From Fictibacillus norfolkensis (GTDB lineage: Bacteria; Bacillota; Bacilli; Bacillales; Fictibacillaceae): DNA of 64,000 nucleotides. The stretch lies in the NCBI RefSeq assembly GCF_014836645.1, contig NZ_JACSQM010000004.1, forward strand, positions 124,001 through 188,000. Direction: 5' to 3'. Every line of letters starts with the position of its first letter. The first letter of the stretch is position 1. The position numbers and the translations under genes were made by a program. Under the pieces are notes generated by a model. It ran no database searches and was not told the DNA's origin. It saw only the letters and a list, made by a program, of their open reading frames with translations. Of this stretch, positions 9,948 to 18,393 are shown piece after piece.

Positions 9948-10265
9948 TTTGTTCTGTAAAGATCATAAAAAAAGATGTCAAGATATTAATTTTTTTTGGC
10001 AAATAGCAGGAATTTTTGAAAACCACGTGTTTGTACGGCTTTTCAAAACTACCAAATTATACAAATCTAGAATAAACCCAAATCATTAATAAAATCATCA
10101 TAAATATACAAGAATCATGGAATTGCTATAAAATACTCATGATTTTAAGTTTGACAATTTTTTTTCTTTGACATGAGGTTTACGTATATATAGTATAAGG
10201 GTAGAACTTATACATACAAGATATAGATATGCATCCGTATGTGATTTTAATAGAGGAGGAGAAAT
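9948..10265. other. AT-rich intergenic region before nrdJ
   Basis: No gene is supported in these 318 bases. I see a candidate promoter near its right end and an AATCATG/CATGATT inverted repeat at about 10112-10144 that could be an operator. I find no palindrome like the NrdR box and no B12-box or cobalamin riboswitch core, so the control of nrdJ is unresolved. Confidence 0.5.
10168..10196 (+). promoter_or_regulatory. Candidate SigA promoter for nrdJ
   Basis: TTGACA at 10168-10173 with TAGTAT at 10191-10196 (17-nt spacer). A second TTGACA at 10151-10156 lies just upstream. The distance to the GAGGAGG ribosome site at about 10253 is reasonable. Confidence 0.5.
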
Positions 10266-12221
10266 ATGGACACAGTCGCAACTGTTAAAAAGGGTATTAA
10301 CATTGACGCTCTCAACAGTGATATAGCTCAATTTCCACAAGTACACCCCGTAACTTCTACGATGAAGACAACGCACAAAGGTGTTTCTCGGCTGGTCATG
10401 CTAGACCGATACAGCTTTAAAGACACAGAAAAGAAAACGTTAAAACCGGGTGACTTTGTTGTATTAACGGTAAAAGAGGACCCGAAATTTCCAGCAAGAG
10501 GACTAGGCTATATTCAATCTGTCAACTGGGACGATAAAAATGCAGTTGTTTTGGTTGAAGATGAGTTTAAAGCAGTATTAGAGAAGCCTGAAGAAGCAGA
10601 ATCTGGTTTGATCACCCGTTCACTAGATGTGATGGACAAGCCGTTAGAAGTTTACTACGAACAGATTGCACTCAGAAATGCGACAGGCTTAGCATCTGTG
10701 GAAACGACGGAAGAAAAACGCAAAGAATCGTTTGAGAAATTCTATAAAGAGCTTTCAGAGATGAATTTTGTACCCGCTGGCCGCGTTTTATATGGCGCAG
10801 GCGCAGAAACGGATGTAACGTATTTCAACTGTTACGTGATGCCGTATGTAAAAGATTCGCGTGAAGGAATCTCAGATCACCGTAAGCAAGTTATGGAGAT
10901 CATGAGTCGCGGCGGAGGTGTTGGGACGAACGGATCTACACTTCGACCGAAGAACGCACTAGCAAGAGGCGTAAATGGAAAATCATCTGGATCTGTATCC
11001 TGGCTGGATGATATTGCCAAGCTGACGCACCTGGTCGAGCAGGGAGGAAGTCGCAGGGGGGCCCAGATGATCATGCTGGCCGACTGGCATCCTGACATCA
11101 TTGATTTCATTATTTCTAAGATGCAAAATCCTCGCATTTTGCGTTATTTAATTGAAAATACAAATGACGAGAAGATCAAACAAGTCGCACAGGATAAATT
11201 AAAATTCACACCGCTGACACCAGCACAAAAAGCGATGTACGAAGGGATTCTAAGATACAAGGACATCCCAGGTACAGGTGGATTTGACTCAGACGTTTTA
11301 CGCGATGCTGAGACAATGCTTCGTGATGGAGGAACCTACAGCGTTCATAATTCTGAGTTCTTAACAGGTGCGAACATCTCTGTTACGATCACGAAAGAAT
11401 TTATGGAAGCTGTAGAGAATGACTCTGAGTATCTATTACGTTTTCCAAGCGTTGAGGCTTATACGCCGGAAGAGATGGAAGCCTACAACAACGAGTGGCA
11501 TGAAGTCGGAGATGTTCGTGTTTGGGAAGAGAAAGGTTATGGTATTCGCGTATACAAACGAATCCAAGCGCGTGAACTGTGGAACCTGATCAACATTTGC
11601 GCAACATACTCAGCTGAGCCAGGTATTTTCTTTATTGATAATGCAAATGAAATGACGAACGCTACAGCATATGGACAAAAGGTTGTAGCAACGAATCCAT
11701 GTGGAGAACAACCACTTGCACCATACAGTGTCTGCAACCTCGCTGCAGTAAACCTTGGAAACATGGCTGACAAAGAAAACAAGACGGTGGACTTTGAAAA
11801 GCTAAAACAAACGGTTGAAGTTGGCGTTCGTATGCAGGACAACGTAATTGATGCAACACCATATTTCTTAGAGCCAAATCGCGTCCAAGCTTTAGGCGAG
11901 CGTCGAGTAGGGCTAGGAGTTATGGGACTTCATGACCTTCTCATCTATTGCGAGACCGTTTACGGGTCTGAAGAAGGAAACAAGCTTGTTGATCAAATTT
12001 TTGAGACGATTGCTGTTACGGCTTACCGCACGTCAATCGAACTTGCTAAAGAGAAGGGAAGCTTTCCGTTCTTAGAAGGAGATACAGTAGAAACAACTAA
12101 CGAGTTGCGTAGACGATTTACTGAAACAGGTTATATGAAAAAGCTTCCTAAAGATGTACGTGAAGACGTCTTAAATTATGGGATTAGAAACTCTCACTTG
12201 TTAACAGTGGCTCCTACGGGT
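10266..12221 (+). CDS. nrdJ: Adenosylcobalamin-dependent (class II) ribonucleotide reductase, exon 1
   Basis: This encodes residues 1-652 of an 853-aa NrdJ that reduces ribonucleotides to deoxyribonucleotides using adenosylcobalamin as radical source. Visible motifs are NCYVMPYV, the SRGGGVGTNGS loop and NPCGEQPLAPYSVCNLAAVNLG with active-site Cys479. The exon ends after the codons for VAPTG, in the conserved phosphate-binding loop. The frame reads on into the intron and stops at 12260. Removal of 12222-13346 joins it in frame to exon 2. GAGGAGG lies before ATG 10266. B. subtilis has no nrdJ here; its order is lipM-mntR. Confidence 0.93.
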
Positions 12222-13346
12222 AAAGTGATTGCCCCCAGCGTTTGTAAAAACGCTGCGTAAACTTGGCTATATGCGGGAAACTCTGAGTATCCTTTTGTAC
12301 CAGTACCTTGCCAGTACATAAGATGGTAAAAATCAAAAGGTGCAGACAATCCGCAGGGAAGTCGTGGCTGACCCCTCAACGACTACATGCCGAGCACCAG
12401 AAACTTCATGTTTTTCACACCTTGAAATACCAAAGCAAAGGTGATGGAATATGGAGAAAAATTGTTTGAATTGCAATCAACTAATAAAGGTTAAACCCAG
12501 TCATTATGATAGGAAAAAATACTGTTCACGAAAATGCAAAGGTGAATATCAAACGAAACATCCGATTAATCAACATTTATCAAAAAGAAAAAATGTTGAA
12601 TGTAACTTTTGCAAGACTATACTGCTTCGAAAACCGTCAAGTATCTTTGAAACAAACTTTTGTAATCATACTTGTAAGGCTAATTATCAAAGCTTAAACA
12701 AGAATATGTTTAGCCATTTAATAAAGCGAGTAAAATTACAATGTAAAGAATGTGAAAAAGATTTTTATCTTACTCCTTACAGGGCTAAAACCGCGGTGTA
12801 TTGTGGTAATGAATGCTCATACAAAGCAATATCTCGAAATGCAAAAATAAACTTTACTAGAAAACGTAAAGTGAGTTGTGCACTTTGTTCAAAAGAATTT
12901 TTCAAAAAACAAAGTGTTATCAAAAATTTCAATTTTTGTAGTGAATATTGTATGGGTGTTTATTATTCTGAGTCTGGCTTGTTTTCGGGCGAAAATAGTG
13001 GAACCTGGCAGGGTGGAGATATCAATTATTATGGTCCTAACTGGCGTAAACAAAGACGGGAAGCAAGAAAACGTGATGAGTATACTTGTCAAGATTGTGG
13101 TTTAACAGAAATAGAACTGGGACATGAACTTTCTGTACATCATATTATTCCTTTTAGAAAGTTCCAAGGGGACTGGGAAAAAGCAAATAGGCTTGCAAAT
13201 TTGATAAGTCTTTGTGAACACCCTTGTCATAGAAGAAAGCATTCAAACAATCAACTGGTTGATGATATAGTCTGATCCTTATGGCGACATAAGGAGTGGG
13301 TACTAATAATCCCACCCTCTGAACATTTCAGAGAGTAACAAAAATG
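12222..13346 (+). mobile_element. Group I self-splicing intron in nrdJ
   Basis: This 1125-nt insertion splits the conserved NrdJ motif APTG|STGTM exactly between codons. The 5' exon ends in U and the intron ends in G, as group I introns require. Exon GGGU at 12218-12221 can pair with GCCC at 12231-12234 (P1, with a U-G pair at the splice site). A P2-like hairpin lies at about 12237-12255. P4 forms from TGCGG at 12272-12276 and CCGCA at 12351-12355. P7 forms from GACTA at 12381-12385 and TAGTC at 13268-13272. The HNH gene lies between the two P7 strands, i.e. in the P8 region. Subgroup not assigned. Confidence 0.92.
12451..13275 (+). CDS. Intron-encoded HNH homing endonuclease with four zinc-binding modules
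   Basis: The 274-aa product is a likely homing endonuclease that would cut intron-less nrdJ alleles and so spread the intron. The C-terminal HNH domain (about 197-265) has Cys213/Cys216, His230-His231, an asparagine at 250, Cys255, Cys259-His260 and His264. The N-terminal half holds four repeats of exactly CX2C-X16-CX3C, starting at Cys5, Cys51, Cys98 and Cys143, probably zinc-bound and DNA-reading. AAAGGTGAT precedes ATG 12451. The last codons and stop overlap the 3' P7 strand. Base composition is clearly more AT-rich than nrdJ. Confidence 0.9.
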   Translation: MEKNCLNCNQLIKVKPSHYDRKKYCSRKCKGEYQTKHPINQHLSKRKNVECNFCKTILLRKPSSIFETNFCNHTCKANYQSLNKNMFSHLIKRVKLQCKECEKDFYLTPYRAKTAVYCGNECSYKAISRNAKINFTRKRKVSCALCSKEFFKKQSVIKNFNFCSEYCMGVYYSESGLFSGENSGTWQGGDINYYGPNWRKQRREARKRDEYTCQDCGLTEIELGHELSVHHIIPFRKFQGDWEKANRLANLISLCEHPCHRRKHSNNQLVDDIV

Positions 13347-13952
13347 AGCACAGGAACCATGGTTGGCGTTTCCACAGGATTAGAGCCTTACTTCTCATTC
13401 TCATACTTCCGCAGTGGTCGTCTTGGGAAGTTTATTGAAGTGAAAGCAGATATCGTAAAAGAATATTTAGACAGCAACCCTGAAGCGAATGAAAATGAGC
13501 TGCCTGAATGGTTTGTTGCCGCTATGGAGCTTGCACCAGAAGCACATGCAGATACACAATGTGTCATCCAGAGTTGGGTAGACAGCTCGATCTCAAAAAC
13601 GGTTAACGCTCCTAAAGGTTATACGGTTGATCAAGTTCAAAAAGTTTACGAACGCCTTTATAAGGGTGGAGCAAAAGGTGGAACGGTGTACGTAGATGGA
13701 AGCCGTGACTCACAAGTTCTTACACTTAAAGCAGAAGAGACATTTGAACAGACTGAGATCGATCTAGGTATGGAAGAAGAAAAAAGCAAAGTTGTTATTT
13801 TAGATACGATTACTGACCTTCGTTCTACAGATGTAACCATCGGTAACGAAGTTGGGAACACTTGCCCGGTATGCCGAAAAGGGAAAGTGAAAGAAATCGG
13901 TGGCTGCAACACGTGTACGAACTGTAACGCACAGTTAAAATGCGGACTATAA
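13347..13952 (+). CDS. nrdJ: Adenosylcobalamin-dependent ribonucleotide reductase, exon 2
   Basis: Residues 653-853 of NrdJ, beginning at STGTMVGVSTGLEPYFSFSYFRSG. The C-terminal tail contains the cysteine pairs CPVC and CNTCTNC, which in this family can bind zinc or relay electrons from thioredoxin. An ATG at 13344 lies at the intron end, but translation of this part alone would give an inactive fragment; the natural start is in exon 1. Without intron removal the cell would make no full NrdJ, and no other reductase gene is in this window. Confidence 0.92.
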   Translation, partial: STGTMVGVSTGLEPYFSFSYFRSGRLGKFIEVKADIVKEYLDSNPEANENELPEWFVAAMELAPEAHADTQCVIQSWVDSSISKTVNAPKGYTVDQVQKVYERLYKGGAKGGTVYVDGSRDSQVLTLKAEETFEQTEIDLGMEEEKSKVVILDTITDLRSTDVTIGNEVGNTCPVCRKGKVKEIGGCNTCTNCNAQLKCGL

Positions 13953-13956
13953 AAAA

Positions 13957-13997
13957 GTAGGGGAAGGAACTGGAAAAGTTCCCTCCCTTTTTCTTTT
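13957..13997 (+). terminator. Intrinsic terminator of nrdJ
   Basis: GGGGAAGGAACT starting at 13960 pairs with AGTTCCCTCCC ending at 13987 around a short GGAAA loop. TTTTTCTTTT follows. Confidence 0.8.
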
Positions 13998-14010
13998 GTC
14001 TATATTAGCA

Positions 14011-14017
14011 CATACTA
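14011..14017 (+). promoter_or_regulatory. Possible SigG -10 element upstream of splB
   Basis: CATACTA at 14011-14017 is the perfect SigG/SigF -10 consensus, placed about 40 nt before the splB start. I do not see a convincing TGNATA -35 at the right distance. The call rests on the -10 and on splB being a forespore gene in B. subtilis. Confidence 0.4.
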
Positions 14018-14056
14018 ACTCCATCATTTGTGAAAAAAATTGTGGGGTGTATGACT

Positions 14057-15094
14057 ATGGCTGGTGCCAATAAACCGTTTATGCCGCAGTTGATCTATTT
14101 CGAACCGCGTGCACTCGAATATCCGTTAGGAAAAGAACTGTTCGATCGTTTTAGCAAGTTAGAAGTTGAGATCAGAGAGACAACATCACATAATCAAATT
14201 CGTGATTTGCCAGGAGACAATGATTTTCAAAAGTATAGAACGGCAAAATCAACGCTCGTTGTCGGTATCAGAAAAACGTTGAAATTTGATACATCAAAAC
14301 CATCTGCAGAATATGCGATTCCTCTTGCAACAGGATGTATGGGGCATTGTCATTATTGTTATCTGCAGACGACACTCGGCAGCAAGCCGTATCTACGAAC
14401 ATATGTGAATACAGATGAGATCTTTGCTCAGGCTGAAAAGTATATGCAAGAACGAGCACCTGAGATCACGCGATTCGAAGCTTCCTGTACTTCGGATATT
14501 GTCGGTATCGATCATCTTACTCATAATTTGAAAAGAGCGATTGAATTTTTTGGAGCAACAGATCTTGGAAGACTTCGATTTACGACGAAATACCATCATG
14601 TTGACCATCTGCTTGATGCAAAACACCAAGGTAGGACGCGTTTTCGTTTTAGCGTAAATTCAAACTATGTGATAAAGAACTTCGAACTTGGAACAAGTCC
14701 GCTTGAAGAGCGCATTAATGCTGCGATTAAAGTAGCTGAAGCAGGATATCCATTAGGGTTTATCGTGGCACCTCTTTATCTTCATAAAGATTGGGAAGAA
14801 GGCTATAAAGAACTCTTTGATACGTTAGAAGCAAAAATTCCAAAGCATTTAACGAATGATCTTACGTTTGAACTGATTCAGCACCGATTTACGAAACCTG
14901 CAAAACGCGTTATCGAAAAAAACTACCCAAAATCAAAGCTTGAGATGAACGAAGAAGAACGGAAATATAAGTGGGGAAGATATGGGATCGGAAAATATGT
15001 TTATCAAGATGATCAGGCGACAAGACTGCGTGAAACGGTAGAAAATTATATTCATACGATGTTTCCGCAAGCTAAGATTGAATATTTTACTTGA
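14057..15094 (+). CDS. splB: Spore photoproduct lyase
   Basis: A radical SAM enzyme that directly reverses the spore photoproduct (a methylene-linked thymine dimer made by UV in spores) during germination. The CMGHCHYC cluster motif gives Cys94, Cys98 and Cys101, and the later conserved cysteine lies in FEASCTSDIVG. The product is 345 aa and very similar to B. subtilis SplB along its length. ATG 14057 is chosen because GGGGTG lies 7 nt upstream; GTG 14030 lacks a ribosome site and ATG 14051 is too close. In B. subtilis splB is elsewhere on the chromosome. Confidence 0.96.
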   Translation: MAGANKPFMPQLIYFEPRALEYPLGKELFDRFSKLEVEIRETTSHNQIRDLPGDNDFQKYRTAKSTLVVGIRKTLKFDTSKPSAEYAIPLATGCMGHCHYCYLQTTLGSKPYLRTYVNTDEIFAQAEKYMQERAPEITRFEASCTSDIVGIDHLTHNLKRAIEFFGATDLGRLRFTTKYHHVDHLLDAKHQGRTRFRFSVNSNYVIKNFELGTSPLEERINAAIKVAEAGYPLGFIVAPLYLHKDWEEGYKELFDTLEAKIPKHLTNDLTFELIQHRFTKPAKRVIEKNYPKSKLEMNEEERKYKWGRYGIGKYVYQDDQATRLRETVENYIHTMFPQAKIEYFT

Positions 15095-15187
15095 TAAAAT
15101 GCCAAGACACGTTCCCTTGTCACGCTTACCATTCTATAGTATCCTTTTTATAGAGACCAAGCTGGTTTAGTATAGGGAGTGAACAAT

Positions 15188-15622
15188 TTGCCGCCAACCC
15201 CAAGTATGGAAGACTATATAGAACGCATCTATGCCCTAATCGAAGAGAAAGGCTATGCCAGGGTATCAGATCTTGCTGAGAACCTAGAAGTGCATCCCTC
15301 TTCAGTAACCAAGATGATTCAAAAGCTCGACAAAGGCAAGTATGTCGTTTATGAAAAATACAGAGGCTTCGTTCTTACACCGAATGGAAAAAAACTTGGA
15401 AAACGTTTAGTGTACAGACACGAGTTACTTGAAGAATTCTTAAAAGTTATTGGGGTCGACCAAGAGAACATCTACCACGATGTTGAGGGTATCGAACATC
15501 ATTTAAGTTGGAACGCTATTGATCGAATTGGAGATCTTGTTCAGTTTTTTGAAGAAGATGAAAATAGGATAAAGTCATTAAGAGAAGTTCAAGCAAAGAA
15601 TGAAGAACAAGAACAATCATAA
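15188..15622 (+). CDS. mntR: Manganese-responsive transcriptional regulator MntR
   Basis: A DtxR-family homodimeric repressor of Mn uptake genes that binds DNA when loaded with Mn(II). The 144-aa product has the winged helix at about 1-70 and the dimerisation domain after it. Metal ligands known in B. subtilis MntR are present: the Asp in PSMEDYIE, the His in YRHELLE and the Glu/His set in [12 protein letters not shown] 15188 is preferred to GTG 15179 because AGGGAG is spaced 8 nt from it and the protein then aligns with B. subtilis MntR. Confidence 0.94.
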   Translation: MPPTPSMEDYIERIYALIEEKGYARVSDLAENLEVHPSSVTKMIQKLDKGKYVVYEKYRGFVLTPNGKKLGKRLVYRHELLEEFLKVIGVDQENIYHDVEGIEHHLSWNAIDRIGDLVQFFEEDENRIKSLREVQAKNEEQEQS

Positions 15623-15678
15623 TTTTTTATGGTTGTTTTTATTTTGGATTTTTTGTGTGGTGCGGTGTATGGAACAAC

Positions 15679-15795
15679 AAGTGGCCAGTATTTTGTAAGA
15701 AGTGGACAGTAAAACCTGAAAAGTGGACAGTATTTTTCTGAAAGTGGACAGTAAACAGAGGAAACCGGACAGTATTCTTGTATAAGTGGACAGTA
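15679..15795. repeat. Six tandem copies of a 21-bp repeat
   Basis: The core AAGTGGACAGTA recurs at 15679 (GGCC variant), 15700, 15721, 15742, 15763 (AACC variant) and 15784, always exactly 21 bp apart. The 12-nt cores are conserved and the 9-nt gaps vary. The repeat fills the gap between mntR and yqhO, which holds no supported gene. Confidence 0.9.
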
Positions 15796-15934
15796 GGCAT
15801 AACCTTTTAAACTACACCGACGATCACTGCATGAACAAACCAACTTTTTGAAGCTATGACAAAAGACTTTATTTTGAAGAATCGGTTATAAAGGACATCT
15901 TCTGCTGATTAGGATAATAGTGGAGGAGATGTTT

Positions 15935-16864
15935 ATGCGAATTGATGGTGTTTTTTCAGGTGGAGGCATCAAGGCGCTTTCGTTGATTGGTGCTGTTGAA
16001 GCAGCTGAGAATCGGGGACTCAGTTTTGAGAGGGTAGCGGGGACAAGTGCGGGGGCACTGATGGCTGCTTTGATCAAGGCAGGCTATACGGCGGGTGAAA
16101 TGAAAGATATAATTGATAAATTAGACTTTAGAAAATTTCTTGATACAAGTAAAACGATAGTACCTGTACCTTTTATGAACTGGTTGAAGCTTTATTGGAA
16201 ACTTGGTTTGTTTAAGGGGGATTATCTGGAGAACTGGGTAGCTTCTCTTCTAGCGGCACGTGGAATTGTTACATTTGCGGATATTCCATATGGCAGTCTT
16301 AAGATTATTGCGTCTGATATTTCTCGAGGCAGGCTGATCGTTTTACCAGATGATCTTGAGGAATATGGTTTATTGCCAGAGCGTTTTCCAGTGGCACGAG
16401 CAGTTAGGATGAGTTGCAGTCTTCCTTATTTCTTTTATCCGATCAAACTTTTCAATCGTGTTGGACAAAAGAGTTTTATTGTTGATGGAGGCGTTTTGAG
16501 TAATTTTCCGATGTGGCTTTTCCAAAGAAAAGATAGGGTGCCCGTTCGGCCGGTATTAGGTTTTCAATTAAGTTCATATATCAACGACCACATTCCAACA
16601 CACAATGTGAAGAATGCGGTTCATCTTTTTAAAGCATTGTTTGAAACGATGATGCAAGCGCATGATAACCGATACATTGATTCCCACGATGCACGGGATA
16701 TTATTTTTATGCCTGTAAAGCATGTATCTGTTATCGATTTTCAACTGTCTTCAGAAGCGAAGAATGAACTTTATACGTTTGGCCATGATCGTGCAGAGCA
16801 ATTTTTACAAAGTTGGATTGCAAGTAAGAGATATCCAAATCCAGCATATAAAAATCGAGCCTAG
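15935..16864 (+). CDS. yqhO: Patatin-like phospholipase YqhO
   Basis: A 309-aa patatin-fold serine acyl hydrolase. The oxyanion-hole GGGIKAL lies near the N-terminus, the nucleophile Ser38 is in GTSAG and the catalytic Asp184 is in VDGGVLSNFP, giving the family Ser-Asp dyad. There is no signal peptide, so it acts in the cytosol or at the inner membrane face; its lipid substrate is unknown. ATG 15935 is chosen over GTG 15920 because the GGAGGAG ribosome site lies 7-8 nt upstream and B. subtilis YqhO starts at the same IDGVFSGGG segment. Confidence 0.92.
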   Translation: MRIDGVFSGGGIKALSLIGAVEAAENRGLSFERVAGTSAGALMAALIKAGYTAGEMKDIIDKLDFRKFLDTSKTIVPVPFMNWLKLYWKLGLFKGDYLENWVASLLAARGIVTFADIPYGSLKIIASDISRGRLIVLPDDLEEYGLLPERFPVARAVRMSCSLPYFFYPIKLFNRVGQKSFIVDGGVLSNFPMWLFQRKDRVPVRPVLGFQLSSYINDHIPTHNVKNAVHLFKALFETMMQAHDNRYIDSHDARDIIFMPVKHVSVIDFQLSSEAKNELYTFGHDRAEQFLQSWIASKRYPNPAYKNRA

Positions 16865-16867
16865 TCC

Positions 16868-17251
16868 TTAAAAGGAGGCTCGATTTTTTTTCTTGTTCTT
16901 TGTCCCTTCGATCACGGTTAAGTGATGTTCACGTGTTTTCTTTCTCTGAGCGGAACTCTTTGCAGTCTTTTTGCTCGAAAACAATGGAGAAGCAGCTTTT
17001 GCCGGCTTTTGGTTCGTACCATAGCGTTTTTGAGATTGCTTGACTGCTTTTCTATACTTGCCGTTTACACCCGATGAGGTTCTGCGAAAGATAAAGTAAA
17101 ACACGGCGACCACTGCTGCCCCGATCAGAATGGTCGTAAATAATTGGCGAGGTGAAGTGACTAGTTGATAAAGAATACCGACAACAGCCAGTGAAATAAC
17201 AAACCAAATGATAGGATGCAATCTTCTATGATTCTGTTGCAACAGGCTCAC
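16868..17251 (-). CDS. yqhP: YqhP family membrane protein
   Basis: A 127-aa protein with two predicted membrane helices (about 14-31 and 38-55) and a long, strongly basic, Ser/Lys-rich C-terminal tail. It matches YqhP by position between yqhO and yqhQ; the function is unknown. AGGAGGTGAG lies before ATG 17251. It follows yqhQ by 10 nt, so the two are probably cotranscribed. Its last codons lie in a hairpin-like AGGCTCGATTTTTT segment shared with the end of convergent yqhO, a likely terminator. Confidence 0.75.
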   Translation of the reverse strand: MSLLQQNHRRLHPIIWFVISLAVVGILYQLVTSPRQLFTTILIGAAVVAVFYFIFRRTSSGVNGKYRKAVKQSQKRYGTNQKPAKAASPLFSSKKTAKSSAQRKKTREHHLTVIEGTKNKKKNRASF

Positions 17252-17261
17252 CTCCTTATGA

Positions 17262-18206
17262 TTAAACGATTTTACTTGCGTTTAGTTCACTTTCATAGGA
17301 TGCGTCACGACGTAACATTTCATTAAAAGAAATAATAGAAACTTCTATTTGTTTTTCATCGGGTTCTTTCGTTGTTAGGAGTTGAAGCCATAAACCAGGA
17401 TATCCTAGGTAACGAAGAACAGGAACATCTCTTAGTTTATTAGTTAACTGTAATACTTCAAAAGATACCCCTAAAACCACAGGAATAAGCGCAAGTCTGC
17501 ATAAAATTCTTAGCCATAACGGATCTGATGGAAAGAAATAATAAATGAACATGCCGACGATTACGGTAAATAGAATAAAACTGCTGCCGCAACGATAATG
17601 AAGTCTTGAATGCTTCTTTACGTTTTCAACGGTGAGCTCGTCTCCTGCTTCATACGTGTTGATTACTTTGTGTTCAGCTCCGTGATACATGAATACTCTC
17701 TTGATCGCGGGTGTTAAAGAAACAAAATAGATGTAGCTTAATAAAAAGATAAACTTGAACAAACCTTCTAACAGATTCTGTCCTAAGTGCCCGGGCACGA
17801 TAAAACGAAAAGCTTCTGCTAAAAAAACGGGTACGAGCGTAAAGACGAATTTTCCGAAAAGGAAAGATAAGACACCGATAATGGCTAAAGAAAAGAAAAA
17901 GGCAATTTTAGATGGTTTTTCTTCTTCCTCTTTTTCTTCCTCGCCGGGGTTAACACCAAATCGTTCAGCTGAAAAATTTAAATGCTGAGTACCGTTCATA
18001 CTCGCTTCGATTATGGCAATAAATCCTCTTAAGAAAGGAATCTTCTTTAATTTTGATAAAACAGGAGAAGGTTTCTTCTTAAGTTCGAAGTACTCAATCG
18101 TATCGTCATTTCTGCGAATTGCCGTTACATATGTGTGCTTTCCGGCAAACATAACCCCTTCTAATACGGCCTGGCCGCCGTAAGCGGGCTTTTTCTCTTT
18201 TGTCAT
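17262..18206 (-). CDS. yqhQ: DUF1385 membrane protein YqhQ
   Basis: A 314-aa DUF1385 protein. It begins with the family signature GGQAVLEGVMFAG, has several membrane helices from about residue 105 onward and carries the conserved FMYHGAEHKVINTYEAG and SRLHYRCGSSF segments. Those His, Glu and Cys residues look like a metal or cofactor site, but I know of no proven activity. The frame opens at 18275, but ATG 18206 has CTGGGGGTT upstream and matches known N-termini. It diverges from yqhR. Confidence 0.88.
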   Translation of the reverse strand: MTKEKKPAYGGQAVLEGVMFAGKHTYVTAIRRNDDTIEYFELKKKPSPVLSKLKKIPFLRGFIAIIEASMNGTQHLNFSAERFGVNPGEEEKEEEEKPSKIAFFFSLAIIGVLSFLFGKFVFTLVPVFLAEAFRFIVPGHLGQNLLEGLFKFIFLLSYIYFVSLTPAIKRVFMYHGAEHKVINTYEAGDELTVENVKKHSRLHYRCGSSFILFTVIVGMFIYYFFPSDPLWLRILCRLALIPVVLGVSFEVLQLTNKLRDVPVLRYLGYPGLWLQLLTTKEPDEKQIEVSIISFNEMLRRDASYESELNASKIV

Positions 18207-18393
18207 GTTGAACCCCCAGCCTAAAGTTTTGTAGGTACTTTCTATTCTACAGGAAAGCGGGATATTCCTCCACAAAGGATGATTGTATTTTTCCCATTTT
18301 ATACATGTTTCACACGGAATATGATTGGTTGGAGTGTGAGAAGTTTGGGCAATTGTTTTGTGGACATACTAGTAGTGTTGGAGGTGATCGTTA

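Noticed and set aside
9838..10089. 83-codon frame after lipM
   Set aside because: Begins inside lipM in another frame and runs through its terminator; no ribosome site.
9948..10265. Cobalamin riboswitch before nrdJ
   Set aside because: No B12-box or conserved riboswitch core found by eye, although the enzyme uses B12.
10266..13952. nrdJ as a frameshifted or truncated pseudogene
   Set aside because: Group I intron boundaries restore a perfect reading frame and the conserved motif, so splicing explains the interruption better than decay.
15679..15795. CRISPR array or heptapeptide-repeat protein on the minus strand (YCPL-type repeats, frame 15589-15843)
   Set aside because: Cores of 12 nt with 9-nt gaps are too short for CRISPR. 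The minus-strand frame is a by-product of a 21-bp (7-codon) period and has no convincing start or ribosome site.
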